Part shown: one piece after another, positions 17,372 to 27,623 of the stretch
Layout: the number at the start of each line of letters is the position of its first letter
Numbering within the stretch: position 1 is the first letter of the stretch
Notes under the pieces: generated by a model
The model's input: the letters and a program-made list of their open reading frames with translations, nothing else
Database searches by the model: none
What the model was told of the DNA's origin: nothing
Made by a program: the position numbers and the translations under genes
Source of the DNA: Dyella mobilis
GTDB lineage: Bacteria; Pseudomonadota; Gammaproteobacteria; Xanthomonadales; Rhodanobacteraceae
Direction of reading: 5' to 3'
NCBI RefSeq assembly: GCF_016904945.1
Contig: NZ_JADIKF010000040.1
Coordinates: 372,001-436,000 of the forward strand
DNA length: 64,000 nucleotides

Positions 17372-19222
17372 GTGCAGACCGAAAAGAACGAGCAACACAC
17401 ACGAGCATCCCTGCCGTTAGCCCCCTCCCTGGACCCCACCCTCGCCGCCGCGCACATGCCGCGGCAGTTCCGGCCCCTCGACGGCCGGGTGCTGTGGATC
17501 AGTTTCGTCGCCATGCTGTTGGGCGCGGTGGTGGCGGTGGTCGCCAAAGTCCTGACCGCGCTGATCGGCCTGATCACCAACCTGTCGTTCCACGGCCGCT
17601 GGAGCTATGACTTCAGCAGCCCGGCCGGCAATCACCTCGGTGCCTGGGTCATCGTGGTGCCGGCCATCGGCGGCTTGATCGTCGGCGTCATGGCCCGCTG
17701 GGGTTCCCGCGCCATCCGCGGACACGGCATTCCCGAAGCCATGGAACAGGTGCTGCTCAACGAGAGCCGCATTCCGCCGCGCATCACCTGGCTGAAGCCG
17801 GTTTCCTCGGCCATTGCCATCGGTACCGGCGGCCCGTTCGGCGCAGAAGGTCCGATCATCGCCACCGGCGGTGCGCTGGGCTCGCTGATCGCCCAGCTCA
17901 TGCACGTCACCGCCGACGAGCGTAAAACGCTGCTAGCCGCGGGCGCCGCGGCCGGCATGGCGGCGGTGTTCTCCGCACCGATCTCCGCCGTCTTGCTGGC
18001 GATCGAATTGCTGTTGTTCGAACGCCGTGCACGCTCGCTGATCCCGGTCGCGCTGGGCGCCACCGTCGGCACCGGCTTTCGCTATTTGCTGGAAGGCAAC
18101 CAGCCGATGTTCCCCATGCCGGACATCGCCACCCCGAGCCTGATCGCCCTGGTTGCCTACATCGTGATGGGTTTGATCGTCGGCGTGGTCAGCGTCGGCA
18201 TCACCAAAATCACCTATGCCATCGAAGACGCCTTCGAGAAGCTCCCCATCCACTGGATGTGGTGGCCTGCAATCGGCGGCATCGTGGTGGGTATCGTCGG
18301 CTATTTCATGCCGCTTACGCTCGGCGTGGGCTACACCAATATCGCTGCCGTGCTGGCCGGAAAAATCGGTCTGGCCGCCATGCTTTCGCTGTGCCTGCTG
18401 AAGCTGCTGTCGTGGTCGGTGGCACTGGGCAGCGGTACATCCGGCGGCACCCTGGCGCCGCTGTTCACCATCGGCGGTGCGCTTGGCGGGGTGATCGGGC
18501 TCTTCCTGGCCAGCGCCGCGCCCTGGCTGCAGGTTGATCCGCGCATGGCGGCGCTGGTGTGCATGGCGGCGATCTTTGCCGGCGCTTCGCGTGCCTTCCT
18601 CACCTCGGTGGTGTTCGCGTTCGAGACCACGCAGCAACCGCACGGCCTGCTGCCGTTGCTGGGCGCTTGCGCAGCCGCTTACCTGATTTCCGGCCTGATG
18701 ATGCGCAACACGATCATGACCGAGAAGATCGTGCGCCGTGGTGTACGCGTTCCTTCCGATTACGCTGCCGATTATCTGGATCAGATCTTCGTGCGCGACG
18801 CCTGCAGCCGCGCCCTCGTCAGCCTGCGCGGCGACCAGACCATCACGGAAACCCGCGCCTGGCTCGGCACCGATTGCACCGCGACCAAGCACCAGGGCTT
18901 TCCCGTGCTCGACAGCCACGGGCAACTGCTGGGCGTGGTGACGCGCCGCCAGCTCTATGACAACTCGCTGGCCGGCACCGCCCTGGTGAAGTCGCTGGTG
19001 ACGCGGCCGCCCCTGGTGGTGCGCGAAGACCACACGCTGCGCGAAGCCGCCGATCACATGGTGGAGTCGGAAGTCGGCCGCCTGATCGTGGTCAGCGGCG
19101 ATGCATCGCAGCGCATGGTCGGCATTATCACGCGCGGAGATCTGCTGGCAGCCCATGCCCGAAGGCTGAAAGAAGCACGCGAAGCGTCCAGGCATCTGGG
19201 CAAGAAAGCGATGGCTTCCTGA
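17372..19222 (+). CDS. ClC-family chloride channel/transporter with C-terminal CBS pair
   Basis: The 616-aa protein has ten or more membrane segments and the ClC signatures GHGIPEAMEQ (in place of GSGIP), GTGGPFGAEGPIIATGG (gating Glu kept, preceding Arg replaced by Ala) and GSGTSGGTLAPLFTIGGALGG. Two CBS domains occupy roughly residues 470-605. ClC proteins move Cl- across the inner membrane, often in exchange for protons; CBS domains usually sense adenine nucleotides. The GTG at 17372 lacks a good ribosome-binding site, so the in-frame ATG at 17456 is possible. A strong terminator follows. Confidence 0.9.
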   Translation: MQTEKNEQHTRASLPLAPSLDPTLAAAHMPRQFRPLDGRVLWISFVAMLLGAVVAVVAKVLTALIGLITNLSFHGRWSYDFSSPAGNHLGAWVIVVPAIGGLIVGVMARWGSRAIRGHGIPEAMEQVLLNESRIPPRITWLKPVSSAIAIGTGGPFGAEGPIIATGGALGSLIAQLMHVTADERKTLLAAGAAAGMAAVFSAPISAVLLAIELLLFERRARSLIPVALGATVGTGFRYLLEGNQPMFPMPDIATPSLIALVAYIVMGLIVGVVSVGITKITYAIEDAFEKLPIHWMWWPAIGGIVVGIVGYFMPLTLGVGYTNIAAVLAGKIGLAAMLSLCLLKLLSWSVALGSGTSGGTLAPLFTIGGALGGVIGLFLASAAPWLQVDPRMAALVCMAAIFAGASRAFLTSVVFAFETTQQPHGLLPLLGACAAAYLISGLMMRNTIMTEKIVRRGVRVPSDYAADYLDQIFVRDACSRALVSLRGDQTITETRAWLGTDCTATKHQGFPVLDSHGQLLGVVTRRQLYDNSLAGTALVKSLVTRPPLVVREDHTLREAADHMVESEVGRLIVVSGDASQRMVGIITRGDLLAAHARRLKEAREASRHLGKKAMAS

Positions 19223-19266
19223 TCGGTTAAATGGCGTTGCAAGGTTTGTGGCGGTCGGCCCGCCGG

Positions 19267-19295
19267 CGCGAGAGCGGTTTGCTCTCGCGTTTTTG
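19267..19295 (+). terminator. Intrinsic terminator after the ClC gene
   Basis: CGCGAGAGC (19267-19275) and GCTCTCGCG (19281-19289) form a 9-bp stem with loop GGTTT, followed by TTTTT. It lies about 45 bp after the ClC stop on the same strand. Confidence 0.9.
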
Positions 19296-19386
19296 TTAGC
19301 CGGCAGATGCCGTTTGCTTCATCGCGGCGATGCTTGACCACCAAGCAAGTTCAGGCCCTCGAGCCCTGAAGCAAAACGCCACACAT

Positions 19387-21231
<1,845 letters not shown>

Positions 21232-21419
21232 GGCGTCCTGCCCGCCTGCGGGCCATCGGGGATGGGGTCGAGCCGGGCCACTATACAAGTTTCGCTGAGA
21301 CCGACAATTCTTCGCGGCCCTTTCGTATGCACGGGTTGGCTGAACGCCGACTCCCCTTCAAAGGCCAATAAAGGCCCTGGTCATTGACCATCCGGTGCGC
21401 CATTCGGATCATTCGCGCC

Positions 21420-23855
21420 ATGCGAACCTTTCCTAGACCGTTTCTTGCCCTTTCGCTCACGCTGACCCTGCTCGGCCTTGGCGTATTGCCCGCACGTGCG
21501 CAAAGCCCCTCATCAAGCACGGCGACACCGGCCAGCGCAAGTTCCACGCAAGACCCGGCCCAGGCCCTGGTTGCGCTCAGCAAACAGCTCGACAGCATCA
21601 AGACCACGTTGAACACCAAGGCCAGCGACGGCACCCCGCTCAATGACCTTCGCACCCAGGCCGGCACGCTGCAGCAGCAGGCAAGCCAATGGGTGGAAAC
21701 CCTGACGCCACAATTGGACAGCGTGCAATCGCGCCTGACCGTGCTGGGACCGCCGCCAACCGCCGGCGCCCCGCCGGAAACCGCCGCGGTAAGCCAGCAG
21801 CGCCGCCAACTCACGCGCGACCAGGGCAAGCTGGACGGCGAGATCAAGCAGGCGCAGTTGCTCAACCAGGATGCGGCCAAACTCACTACGGAAATCGCCG
21901 AGACACGCAGCGAGCAGTTCCAGATGCAGTTGGCCACGCGCACGGCCTCACCGCTCAGCATCAAATTCTGGTCGGACCTTGCGCACGCTTTTCCCGATGA
22001 CAGTACGCGCCTGAAGCGCATCCGGGGATTGCTGGCCGACGGCTTTGCCGATGCGTGGCAAGCGGAAAACCGCATGCCGTTCGTCCTGTGCATGCTTGGT
22101 GCGGCGCTGCTGATCGTGCCCGGACGCAAACTGATTGAACGCCTGATATTTGCCCTGGTACTGCGCTACATGCCTGAAGGGCACTTCCGCCGTAGTGCAC
22201 TGGCGGTGATGTTCACCCTTTCGGTGACGCTGTCCATCGGCGTGGCCGTGTGGCTGATCTATCAAGGGCTCAACTGGAACGGCACGCTGGACGAAGATAT
22301 CGATGCGCTGATGCTGGCCCTCATCCGCGCAGCATTCTTCGCCGCCTTCGTCGCCGGATTGGGCCGCGCACTGATCTCGTTCCATCATCCATCGTGGCGC
22401 CTGCCCAACCTGATGGATGCCACCGCCAAGGTGCTCCGCTGGTTTCCGTGGCTGCTCGGCGGCGCCTTCCTGTTGCTCATCACGCTCGAGCATCTGAACG
22501 CCATCGCCGGCAGCAGCCTGCCCGCCGCCGTGTGCACGCGCGCCGCGCTGGCGCTGCTCATCAGCGGCCTGATCGGCGCTGCGCTGCTGCGGGTCAAGCG
22601 CATCAAGCGCAGTCAGGATCACGAACACCGGCAGACAAAACACGCGTTGTGGGTGGGTGCCCTGGCCGGCCTCGCCACGGCAGGAGTGATCGTGGCCTGG
22701 ATCGCGGTATTCGCCGGCTACGTTGCGTTCGCCTTCTTCATTTCGTGGCAGATGCTTTGGATCGGCATGATCGTGACCTCGCTGTACATGCTCACGCATC
22801 TGCAGCACGACCTGTTCGAGACCTTGCTCAGCCCCAAGGGGCGCAGCGGACAGCGGCTGCAAACGGCCTTCAATATTTCGCCCGGCACGCTGGAGCAATC
22901 CTCGACCGTTCTTTCAGCCGTATGCCGGGTACTGCTGTTGCTGGTGGCAGTCGGCACCCTGCTGATGCCGTTCGGCGGCGGCCCGAACGATCTGTTCTCG
23001 CACATCGGCAACGTATTCGTCGGGCTGAAGGTAGGCGAACTGACCATCAAGCCGGGCGCCATCTTCAATGCGCTGCTGGTGTTCATCGCCGGCTTGCTGG
23101 TGGTGCGCGTCATCAAGCGCTGGCTGTCCGAAGAGCTGCTGCCCAAGACCAAGTTCGACGTCGGCATGCAGATGTCGATCGTCACCCTGCTCAATTACGT
23201 CGCGGTGGTGATCGTTTTTGCACTGGCGCTGAAAACCGCCGACGTCAGCCTGCAAAGCCTGACCTGGATTGCCAGTGCCTTGTCGGTGGGCATCGGCTTC
23301 GGCTTGCAGGCGATCGTATCGAATTTCATTTCCGGCCTGATCCTGCTGGCCGAGCAGCCGGTGAAAGTCGGCGACTGGGTCAGCATGTCCGGCGTGGAAG
23401 GCGACGTGAAACGCATCAACGTGCGCGCCACCGAGATCCAGCTGTGGGACCGTTCCACCATGATCGTGCCGAACTCGCAGTTCATCACGCAGAACCTGCG
23501 CAACGTCACTCACGGCAACGCTCTGGGCCGAGTCAAAGTCAGCCTGCCGATGCCGCTGGGCACCGACGCCGCCAAGATGCGCGAGATCATGCTGGGGGCC
23601 CTCAACGACAACGAGTCCACGCTCGAAACGCCAGCCCCCTACGTAAGACTGGACGACGTCACTGGCAGCGCCATGACGTTTTCCGGCGTCGCCTACGTGC
23701 GCAGCCCGCGCGATGCGTCGGCGGTAAAAAGCGATCTGCTGTTCGATCTGCTGGCGCGGCTGGAAAAAGCGCAGCTGCCGCTGTCCACGCCGCAGAGCAT
23801 GATCGTGCGCAACCTCGGCCCGCTGGGCGAAGACAGCCCGGCCGCTCCCGGCTGA
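21420..23855 (+). CDS. Large mechanosensitive channel (MscS family with DUF3772 domain)
   Basis: The ATG at 21420 opens a signal peptide (MRTFPRPFLALSLTLTLLGLG, ending PARAQ), giving 811 aa. A coiled periplasmic DUF3772-like domain follows (about 40-190), then about ten membrane helices. The MscS core is at the C-terminus: GIGFGLQAIVSNFISGLILL pore helix and the beta domain VKVGDWVSMSGVEGDVKRIN..RATEIQLWDRSTMIVPNS. This is the MscK/YbiO-like large class, which opens under membrane tension during osmotic downshock. Confidence 0.92.
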   Translation: MRTFPRPFLALSLTLTLLGLGVLPARAQSPSSSTATPASASSTQDPAQALVALSKQLDSIKTTLNTKASDGTPLNDLRTQAGTLQQQASQWVETLTPQLDSVQSRLTVLGPPPTAGAPPETAAVSQQRRQLTRDQGKLDGEIKQAQLLNQDAAKLTTEIAETRSEQFQMQLATRTASPLSIKFWSDLAHAFPDDSTRLKRIRGLLADGFADAWQAENRMPFVLCMLGAALLIVPGRKLIERLIFALVLRYMPEGHFRRSALAVMFTLSVTLSIGVAVWLIYQGLNWNGTLDEDIDALMLALIRAAFFAAFVAGLGRALISFHHPSWRLPNLMDATAKVLRWFPWLLGGAFLLLITLEHLNAIAGSSLPAAVCTRAALALLISGLIGAALLRVKRIKRSQDHEHRQTKHALWVGALAGLATAGVIVAWIAVFAGYVAFAFFISWQMLWIGMIVTSLYMLTHLQHDLFETLLSPKGRSGQRLQTAFNISPGTLEQSSTVLSAVCRVLLLLVAVGTLLMPFGGGPNDLFSHIGNVFVGLKVGELTIKPGAIFNALLVFIAGLLVVRVIKRWLSEELLPKTKFDVGMQMSIVTLLNYVAVVIVFALALKTADVSLQSLTWIASALSVGIGFGLQAIVSNFISGLILLAEQPVKVGDWVSMSGVEGDVKRINVRATEIQLWDRSTMIVPNSQFITQNLRNVTHGNALGRVKVSLPMPLGTDAAKMREIMLGALNDNESTLETPAPYVRLDDVTGSAMTFSGVAYVRSPRDASAVKSDLLFDLLARLEKAQLPLSTPQSMIVRNLGPLGEDSPAAPG

Positions 23856-23860
23856 TCGCC

Positions 23861-24673
23861 ATGGGCCTGCTGCGCATCGTCCCTGCCCCGCCACTGGCTT
23901 CCGCGATCGAGGCCATCTGGGACTGGGACATGCCGGCGGGGGAATTTCGCTACGAGCGCATCCTGCCCGATCCCTGCACCGGCCTGGTCATCAATCTGCT
24001 GGAAGACGAAACCCGGGTTTACCGGGACGACCAAACGCGCCAATGCACGCGCTCTTCCGGCAGCGTGATCGGCGGCCCCTATCGGCAAAGCTGGATCATC
24101 GATACCGCCGAGCAGGTGCGCGTGATGGGTGTGAATTTCCGGCCAGGCGGCGCGCATGCGCTTCTGCGCCTGAATGCTTGCGAGTTCGCCTTGCGCGATA
24201 TCGATCTGGAAGATCTGTTCGGCGCCGGTGCGCGCCTGTTGCGTCAACGCCTGCTGGAAACATCCGCGCCAGCGCATCGGCTGGCGCTGTTGGAACAATG
24301 GTTGCGACGGCTGACCAATGAGCCGACGTGGGATCCCGCCATCATGCACGCGATCGGCGTACTGGCTCGCGCTCCGGACGTACCTTCGATCGGAAAGCTG
24401 CAACGCGAAAGCGGCTATTCGGCGCATCGTTTTGCCTTGCTGTTTCGCAGTCACGTCGGCATGACGGCCAAGCAATACGCCAGGCTGATGCGCTTCCGGG
24501 GCATCGTCGACGCAGCCTATCCGATGCAGCGACTGGATTGGGCCGCGCTTGCGGTCGAGGGCGGCTATTGCGACCAGGCGCACCTCAGCCACGAATTCCG
24601 CCGCTTCGCCGGCATCACGCCTTCCGAATTCGCCGCCCAGCGCGGCCCATACCTCAATCACTTGCCGCTCTGA
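23861..24673 (+). CDS. AraC-family transcriptional regulator
   Basis: The ATG at 23861 lies 5 bp after the MscS stop; 270 aa. The N-terminal half is the DUF6597-like sensor domain (SAIEAIWDWDMP..RILPDPCTGLVINL..GVNFRPGGAHALL). The C-terminal half is an AraC helix-turn-helix pair (IGKLQRESGYSAHRFALLFR..WAALAVEGGYCDQAHLSHEF..GITPSEF). It may be read through from the channel gene. The VOC-fold gene 92 bp downstream is a natural target candidate. Confidence 0.9.
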   Translation: MGLLRIVPAPPLASAIEAIWDWDMPAGEFRYERILPDPCTGLVINLLEDETRVYRDDQTRQCTRSSGSVIGGPYRQSWIIDTAEQVRVMGVNFRPGGAHALLRLNACEFALRDIDLEDLFGAGARLLRQRLLETSAPAHRLALLEQWLRRLTNEPTWDPAIMHAIGVLARAPDVPSIGKLQRESGYSAHRFALLFRSHVGMTAKQYARLMRFRGIVDAAYPMQRLDWAALAVEGGYCDQAHLSHEFRRFAGITPSEFAAQRGPYLNHLPL

Positions 24674-24764
24674 GACCGATACGCGCCCCGGCTCAAGAAA
24701 ATCTACAAGACTGGCGCCGCAGGCGGCCTTAGGCTGTTCCCACCAGCCACGGAGATGCCCTTTC

Positions 24765-25190
24765 ATGACCACACACGTACGCGGCAGCACCATCATCCCC
24801 TGCATGCGCTACCGCAACGCTCATGCAGCCATCGATTGGCTGTGCAAAGCGTTCGGCTTTGAAAAGCACGCGGTCTACGAAGACGACCAGGGCCGCGTGG
24901 TGCACGCCCAGCTGACGCTTGGCGCGGGCATGGTGATGCTCAGCGACGCAAGTCCCGATGGCTTCGGCCAGTATTTGGCACAGCCGGATGAAGTTCAGGG
25001 GCGCGAGACCCAGTGCGCCGCCGTTACCGTCGCCGATTGCAGGGCGCACTATGAGCGCGCCAAGGCGGCTGGCGCCGTCATCTTCGACGAATACGCGGAG
25101 AAGGAGTACGGCGGCGCAGGCTACGGTTGCCGCGACCCGGAGGGCCACCTGTGGTGGTTCGGCAGCTACGATCCCTGGCAGGTGCCTTGA
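24765..25190 (+). CDS. VOC/glyoxalase-superfamily protein
   Basis: The ATG at 24765 follows GGAG at 24751-24754; 141 aa. It has the paired beta-alpha-beta units of the vicinal oxygen chelate fold: IIPCMRYRNAHAAIDWLCKAFGF at the start (split here) and GAGYGCRDPEGHLWWFGSY near the end. Members of this subgroup resemble PhnB-like and bleomycin-resistance-like proteins, and most lack an assigned substrate. It is the last gene before a terminator and is preceded on the same strand by an AraC regulator. Confidence 0.85.
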   Translation: MTTHVRGSTIIPCMRYRNAHAAIDWLCKAFGFEKHAVYEDDQGRVVHAQLTLGAGMVMLSDASPDGFGQYLAQPDEVQGRETQCAAVTVADCRAHYERAKAAGAVIFDEYAEKEYGGAGYGCRDPEGHLWWFGSYDPWQVP

Positions 25191-25191
25191 A

Positions 25192-25223
25192 TAAAAAAAC
25201 GGGCCGGCATGGGCCGGCCCGTT
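25192..25223 (-). terminator. Strong intrinsic terminator for the DUF3761 gene
   Basis: AACGGGCCGGC (25198-25208) pairs with GCCGGCCCGTT (25213-25223) around an ATGG loop; an A tract at 25193-25199 becomes a T tract on the minus strand. It ends the minus-strand DUF3761 gene and may also stop plus-strand readthrough from the VOC gene. Confidence 0.92.
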
Positions 25224-25252
25224 GTCGGAATCTACCTATTTGAAACGGGGTA

Positions 25253-25744
25253 TTACGAACACTTCTCACCCTTGGCGGCGTGGTAGCCGGCTGCTTGCGC
25301 ATCGGCCGTGCTCATGTACTTGCCCTGCTTGGTGGTGCCATACCACTTGCTGCCCTGGCAGTGATAAGCCTTGGTCTTGGACGAGGTATTGACCCACACC
25401 TGACCCGGGCCACCGCCGGCTGCCGGGGTAGCGGCAGGAGCGGACTTGCTCATGGAAGTGGACTTGCTGGCAGCTGCCGGAGCGGCTGCCGCAGGCGCGG
25501 CGGCGGCGGCCGAACTGCTGGCTGCGCTGCTGCCCGAGCTGGAGGAACCGCTCGTCGCCGACTTGTTGATGCCCTTGTGACCGTGGCACGCACCCTTGGT
25601 GGTGGTGACCGTCTGCGTCGTACCGTCCTTGCAGGTTACCGTCATGCTACTGCTACCGGCAGCCGGCGCGGCGGACTGCGCATACACGCCAGGGGCAGCC
25701 ATGAACGCGGCCGCCAATACTGCGATCAACCCAAATGATTTCAT
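25253..25744 (-). CDS. Secreted DUF3761-domain protein
   Basis: The ATG at 25744 opens a signal peptide (MKSFGLIAVLAAAFMAAPGVYA) and gives 163 aa. A short N-terminal cysteine motif (VTCKDGTTQTVTTTKGACHGHKG) and a C-terminal module (VWVNTSSKTKAYHCQGSKWY..GKYMSTADAQAAGYHAAKGEKC) flank a Ser/Ala-rich linker of about 60 residues. This is the DUF3761 arrangement; function is unknown. Four cysteines suggest two periplasmic disulfides. It is monocistronic and ends in a strong terminator. Confidence 0.85.
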   Translation of the reverse strand: MKSFGLIAVLAAAFMAAPGVYAQSAAPAAGSSSMTVTCKDGTTQTVTTTKGACHGHKGINKSATSGSSSSGSSAASSSAAAAAPAAAAPAAASKSTSMSKSAPAATPAAGGGPGQVWVNTSSKTKAYHCQGSKWYGTTKQGKYMSTADAQAAGYHAAKGEKCS

Positions 25745-25915
25745 CGTGATTCCCTCCAGCTTGAGTGCCCCGATACAGGAAGCTCGCCGTCCTTGATGAA
25801 CGGGGTTCCCGCTGTGCCGCCGCCACCTGGGACGGCACTCCCAAACGCCTGTCACCTACAGCGTCTGCGGCGGTAACTATGCCTGAAAAACCATCATGCC
25901 GACACGCTGGTAAGG

Positions 25916-25934
25916 AAAATCCCTACAGGATTTT
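25916..25934 (-). terminator. Weak hairpin after the esterase gene
   Basis: AAAATCC (25916-25922) pairs with GGATTTT (25928-25934) just beyond the minus-strand esterase stop. On the minus strand the stem is followed by CCTT rather than a long T run, so termination would be weak. Confidence 0.4.
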
Positions 25935-25939
25935 GAGGA

Positions 25940-27571
25940 CTAGTTCAGGCTTGGCTTCAACTTGGAGTCCGGACGGGCCACCGCGTACATGGCCCAGCTG
26001 ATGTCCTTGAGCAACCCGTGGCGGTCATCACCCTCTTTATACAAATCGAAGTGGGTGCGCCCGGGAATAAAACGGAATTCGGAGTGCGCCTTCAACTCGT
26101 CCAGCACGGCTTGCAGCCGATGGGCCGCACCGTCCAGGTAAAAGGTGTCGGCCGTGCCGACAAACAGATGGATCTTGCCGTCCAGATCAGGCTTCAATGC
26201 CGGCCAGTTGTTTTGCAGGCGGTAGGCGATGTCGTAGTGATCGCGCCAATAGGCGACCACCGTGGGATCGACTTCGCCCGTATCGCGATTGAACATCGGT
26301 TCGGGCCGCCCATCCTTGCCACGCGGCGAGAACACCCATTCGAACGAAGCCATCTGACCGCCGTACGGCCCGAGCACGCGCTCCATTTTCGCAAACTGCT
26401 CGAAGGTGCCGAGAACCTTGCCGTGATCGCGTACCAGCGGCCACGGCGTACCGTCCGGCTTGTGGTACACGTTCGCATGCGGTGCGTAGAGATCGGGCCC
26501 GGTGAAGTCGTGGAAATCGCTTGGATCGGGCGATGTCGACCACGTGCCGCCGAAAATCTTCGGATATCTCGTCTGCAGCCAAAGAGTGGCCCAGCCACCC
26601 GACGAATGGCCATTGAGGAAGCGTCCCTTCGCATCGCCATCCATCTTGTAATGCGATTCCAGATAAGGGATGAGCTCGGTCGTCAGCGCCTGGCCCCAGG
26701 GCCCGTTGTTGACCGAATCGGCGAACTCGTGCGTCCCGGTGGCGCTGGATTCGTCGAGGAACACCCAGATCATCGGCGGCATCTTTCCGCTTGCCATGCC
26801 CGCTTCGACATAAGCCATGACACCAGCGAATCGATCGTTATTGCCGCCGAAACCATGTGTGTAATACACGGTCGGATAACGCTGGCTGGAAGCGGCGTCA
26901 TAACCGGGCGGCAACAGCACGCGGCCCAGCAGATGAATGGGGCGCCCCCAGAAAGCCGTCAACGACGGACTGACGAAATCGACCAACTGCGAATGCGCAC
27001 GTGCCTCGACCGTCGCTTTGCGCAAGGCCTCCGGCGCGGAATCGGGCATGCTCCACGGATCTTCGCTGGGCGCGGTCTTGTCCAGCGTCAGGGTGGGAAT
27101 ATCGGCGGTCGGCAGATGGACGGTTGCCACCCCGCTCTCGATGTCGCCACCCGCACGGCCCAGGTAGTTGTAGTCGTGATGCACGTCCAGCACTGCCTGC
27201 ACGACGTAGTCACCGGAGGGCAACTTCGACCAGGCATCGGGGAACGCCACGCGATCGGCATCGATATCGATGGTTTGCCCCGGCACCAGGCGATCGATGT
27301 CTTCCGCGGCGATGGCCGTCTGCGACGCGTGGAACGGATTGGCATCGACCTCGCTGACGGTGCCATCTTTTGAATCGGCCTTGGCGGTCGCCGCATCCTT
27401 GGCAAACAGCAGCAGCCGGCCCGATACCGGCTGCGTTTCATCGGCGCCAAGCCGCACGTGGAAGAAACGGTGGGTGGGGACGCTCTGCACGTCCTGCCGG
27501 GCCCAGGCACCAATGCCTGCCAGCACACCGGCTGCGAGCAGTGCGGTCAATACAAACGGGCGATGACGCAT
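25940..27571 (-). CDS. Exported esterase of the putative-esterase (EstD) family
   Basis: The ATG at 27571 follows AGGGGAC and gives 543 aa beginning with a signal/anchor (MRHRPFVLTALLAAGVLAGIGAWA). The N-terminal half is beta-rich and family-specific. The hydrolase half has YPTVYYTHGFGG (oxyanion region) and nucleophile elbow LNGHSSGGWATLW, with IPGRTHFDLY near the end carrying the likely catalytic His. Length exceeds simple esterase D (about 280 aa). The serine hydrolase gene lies 52 bp upstream on the same strand, so the two may be cotranscribed. Confidence 0.85.
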   Translation of the reverse strand: MRHRPFVLTALLAAGVLAGIGAWARQDVQSVPTHRFFHVRLGADETQPVSGRLLLFAKDAATAKADSKDGTVSEVDANPFHASQTAIAAEDIDRLVPGQTIDIDADRVAFPDAWSKLPSGDYVVQAVLDVHHDYNYLGRAGGDIESGVATVHLPTADIPTLTLDKTAPSEDPWSMPDSAPEALRKATVEARAHSQLVDFVSPSLTAFWGRPIHLLGRVLLPPGYDAASSQRYPTVYYTHGFGGNNDRFAGVMAYVEAGMASGKMPPMIWVFLDESSATGTHEFADSVNNGPWGQALTTELIPYLESHYKMDGDAKGRFLNGHSSGGWATLWLQTRYPKIFGGTWSTSPDPSDFHDFTGPDLYAPHANVYHKPDGTPWPLVRDHGKVLGTFEQFAKMERVLGPYGGQMASFEWVFSPRGKDGRPEPMFNRDTGEVDPTVVAYWRDHYDIAYRLQNNWPALKPDLDGKIHLFVGTADTFYLDGAAHRLQAVLDELKAHSEFRFIPGRTHFDLYKEGDDRHGLLKDISWAMYAVARPDSKLKPSLN

Positions 27572-27623
27572 GAGTGTCCCCTTACTGTTGGCTACGTGCA
27601 CCGAATCTCACATCGAACGCGAA

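Noticed and set aside
22250..23860. Alternative frame upstream of the AraC regulator, within the MscS gene
   Set aside because: Only the part from the ATG at 23861 matches a family; the upstream extension is a shadow of the channel gene.
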